From: DAIRET01 sp036795455
GTDB taxonomy: Bacteria > Bacteroidota > Ignavibacteria > Ignavibacteriales > Ignavibacteriaceae
Length of the DNA: 10,017 bases
Assembly: GCA_036795455.1 (NCBI GenBank)
Contig: DAIRET010000106.1
Coordinates: forward strand, 1 to 10,017
Direction: 5' to 3'
Every line of letters begins with the position of its first letter. The first letter of the stretch is position 1. Below are positions 8,332 to 10,017 of this stretch, one piece after another. The notes below the pieces were generated by a model. The model saw only the letters and a program-made list of their open reading frames with translations. It made no database searches and had not been told where the DNA came from. The position numbers and the translations under genes are program-made.

Positions 8332-10017
8332 ATGAGATATATCTTATTTATTGTTACATCTATTCTATTATTTTTTAACAATACTTTTGCACAGTTTACT
8401 GAGTTTCATCCTCAATTAAATTGGTATACAATTAAAGGAGAACATGTTGTAGTTCACTACCATGAAGGTGCTGAAAGAACTGCATACGTTGTTTGTAAAA
8501 TCGGCGACGAGGTGTGGAAACCGATAACTTCACTTTACGAATATGAACCCGAGACAGTCCATTATGTAATAAAAGACATCGATGATTACTCCAACGGTGC
8601 AACATATTTTTTCGATAATAAAATTGAAATCTGGACAAGTGCATTAGACTTTGATTTACGCGGGACTCATAACTGGCTACGTAATGTAATTACGCACGAG
8701 TTTACGCACATGGTGCAAATTCAGGCTTCATTAAAAACTACAAGAAGAATACCTGCCTTCTATTTACAATGGCTGAATTATGAAGATGAAAGAAGACCCG
8801 ACATTTTATACGGCTTCCCGAATATAATTATGTCTTACCCTGTTGCATTCCTTAATATGCCGGCATGGTTTGCCGAAGGTACCGCTCAGTATCAAAGGCA
8901 TGAACTGAATTACGAAAATTGGGATACGCACAGAGATATGATTTTAAGGAGTTATGCGTTAGACGGCAACCTACTTACATGGAATCAAATGGGAGTATTC
9001 GGGAAAAACAGTCTCGGTAACGAATCGGTTTATAATAGCGGTTATGCACTAACAAGGTACATCTCCCAAAAATACGGTGAGGACAAATTAAGAGAAATCA
9101 CTCACAAGCTTGGGAAGTTTACTAGTTTTACAATTGATGCCGCATTCAAAGATGTTTTGAATAAAGACGGGAATCAAATTTATAACGAGTGGAGAGACTT
9201 CATTACAGAAGATTATTCAAAAAGGATGAAAAGCGTAAAAGAGAACCAGGTTTCCGGTGAAATGATTATTACCGAAGGAACCGGGAATGTATATCCTCAA
9301 TTCTCGCCGGACGGCAATAAAATTTATTTCCTTTCTAATGCTGGTTATGATTATTTGAGTATGACCTCTCTCATGGTTTATGATATAGAAAATAAGAAAA
9401 CCGAATTGGTTAAACCGGCGGTACGTTCTCAAGTTAGTTTTATTCCCGGAACGAATAAAATTATCTATTCAAAAGTTACAGATGATAACCCGAATTGGTA
9501 TAATGTACATGATATTTTTGTCTACGATATCGATACTAAAAAAGAAGATAGGTTGACAAACAATTTAAGAGCAAATCATCCATCAATTTCAGAGGACGGA
9601 ACAAAGATTGTATTTCTTTTCCAGAAAGACGGAACTACAAATGTCGGAATGGTGGATATTGAAGGGAAACACTTTAGAAGAATTACATCTTTTGAAAACG
9701 GGGAACAGGTTTATAACCCGAAGTTTGTTAAAGGGGATTCGATAATTCTGTTCGATTATTCATATCACAACACTCGAGATATTGCAGCAGTAAATGTAGA
9801 TGGAACCGGGTTCAGATTTCTTATTCAAACTGATAACGATGAAAGGAATCCTTTCATTGATGGTGAAGGGAACTTGATTTACTCTGCGGATAAAACCGGT
9901 ATTTTTAATATTTATTCGAGGAACCTTGAAACAGGAGTTGAGAAACAATTAACAAATGTAACAGGTGGTGCTTTTATGCCGTCATTGGACGGAAATGGTA
10001 ACATTGTTTATGCTGGT
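8332..10017 (+). CDS. Secreted zinc metallopeptidase-like protein with TolB/PD40 beta-propeller (3' partial)
   Basis: This frame is open from the ATG at 8332 to the window edge (562 residues seen, no stop). Residues 1-20 are a signal peptide (cut after TFA before Gln21), and no earlier in-frame ATG fits. An N-terminal peptidase domain carries an intact zinc motif His122-Glu123-Phe-Thr-His126 and, after an insertion, WFAEGTAQY with Glu182 as the likely third ligand, as in gluzincin/peptidase MA-like families. From about residue 310 there is a TolB-like propeller. Blade starts at about 321, 367, 416, 462, 506 and 549 are 43-49 residues apart, several with the PxxSPDG-type turn (YPQFSPDGNKIYF, HPSISEDGTKIVF). 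The sixth blade is cut by the window end. Proteins of this build in related bacteria are often longer, and some may carry a C-terminal barrel, but that cannot be seen here. It follows the M6-like gene by 53 bases on the same strand. A weak site, GGAAAG at 8313-8318, is 13 bases from the ATG. Substrate unknown. Confidence 0.85.
   Translation, partial: MRYILFIVTSILLFFNNTFAQFTEFHPQLNWYTIKGEHVVVHYHEGAERTAYVVCKIGDEVWKPITSLYEYEPETVHYVIKDIDDYSNGATYFFDNKIEIWTSALDFDLRGTHNWLRNVITHEFTHMVQIQASLKTTRRIPAFYLQWLNYEDERRPDILYGFPNIIMSYPVAFLNMPAWFAEGTAQYQRHELNYENWDTHRDMILRSYALDGNLLTWNQMGVFGKNSLGNESVYNSGYALTRYISQKYGEDKLREITHKLGKFTSFTIDAAFKDVLNKDGNQIYNEWRDFITEDYSKRMKSVKENQVSGEMIITEGTGNVYPQFSPDGNKIYFLSNAGYDYLSMTSLMVYDIENKKTELVKPAVRSQVSFIPGTNKIIYSKVTDDNPNWYNVHDIFVYDIDTKKEDRLTNNLRANHPSISEDGTKIVFLFQKDGTTNVGMVDIEGKHFRRITSFENGEQVYNPKFVKGDSIILFDYSYHNTRDIAAVNVDGTGFRFLIQTDNDERNPFIDGEGNLIYSADKTGIFNIYSRNLETGVEKQLTNVTGGAFMPSLDGNGNIVYAG

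Noticed and set aside
9217..9948. Antisense open frames (9217-9432 and 9760-9948) opposite the 3' partial gene.
   Set aside because: The + strand frame is open across the whole stretch with regular propeller blades. The antisense frames are short and featureless.

Overview
The window is AT-rich and almost fully coding, with every supported gene on the + strand. It looks like a type IX secretion (T9SS) locus from the Bacteroidota/Chlorobiota side of the tree. I infer Ignavibacteria or a relative. The reasons are T9SS components, C-terminal YPNP-type sorting domains, AT-rich DNA, and a strong GGAGG Shine-Dalgarno before the second gene, which is weak or absent in most Flavobacteriia and Bacteroidia. 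The lineage is an inference, because there is no rRNA or marker gene here.

Layout: (1) 36-3956, a gingipain-like C25 cysteine protease that best fits PorU, the T9SS sortase, with a His/Cys dyad and its own sorting domain. Its 5' end is abnormal: the reading frame has no good start, and a hydrophobic signal-peptide-like stretch lies in another frame just upstream. (2) 3957-4064, an intergenic gap with a small hairpin and a strong ribosome binding site. (3) 4065-5225, PorV, the outer-membrane barrel that partners PorU and carries cargo. (4) 5231-8278, only 5 bases after porV, a secreted M6-metalloprotease-like protein with FG-GAP-like repeats and a T9SS sorting domain. Its HExxH zinc site is replaced by A-N-I-A-S, so it appears to be a pseudoprotease. 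(5) 8332 to the window end, a secreted protein with an intact HEFTH gluzincin-like peptidase domain followed by a TolB/PD40 beta-propeller, cut off by the window edge.

Working together: PorV delivers CTD-bearing cargo to PorU at the outer membrane, and PorU removes the CTD and attaches the cargo to the surface. The third gene carries such a CTD and is tightly coupled to porV, so it is a natural cargo or accessory of the pair. The fourth gene has a signal peptide but its C-terminus is outside the window, so its route beyond the inner membrane is unknown. I see no RNA genes, CRISPR arrays, insertion sequences or integration sites.
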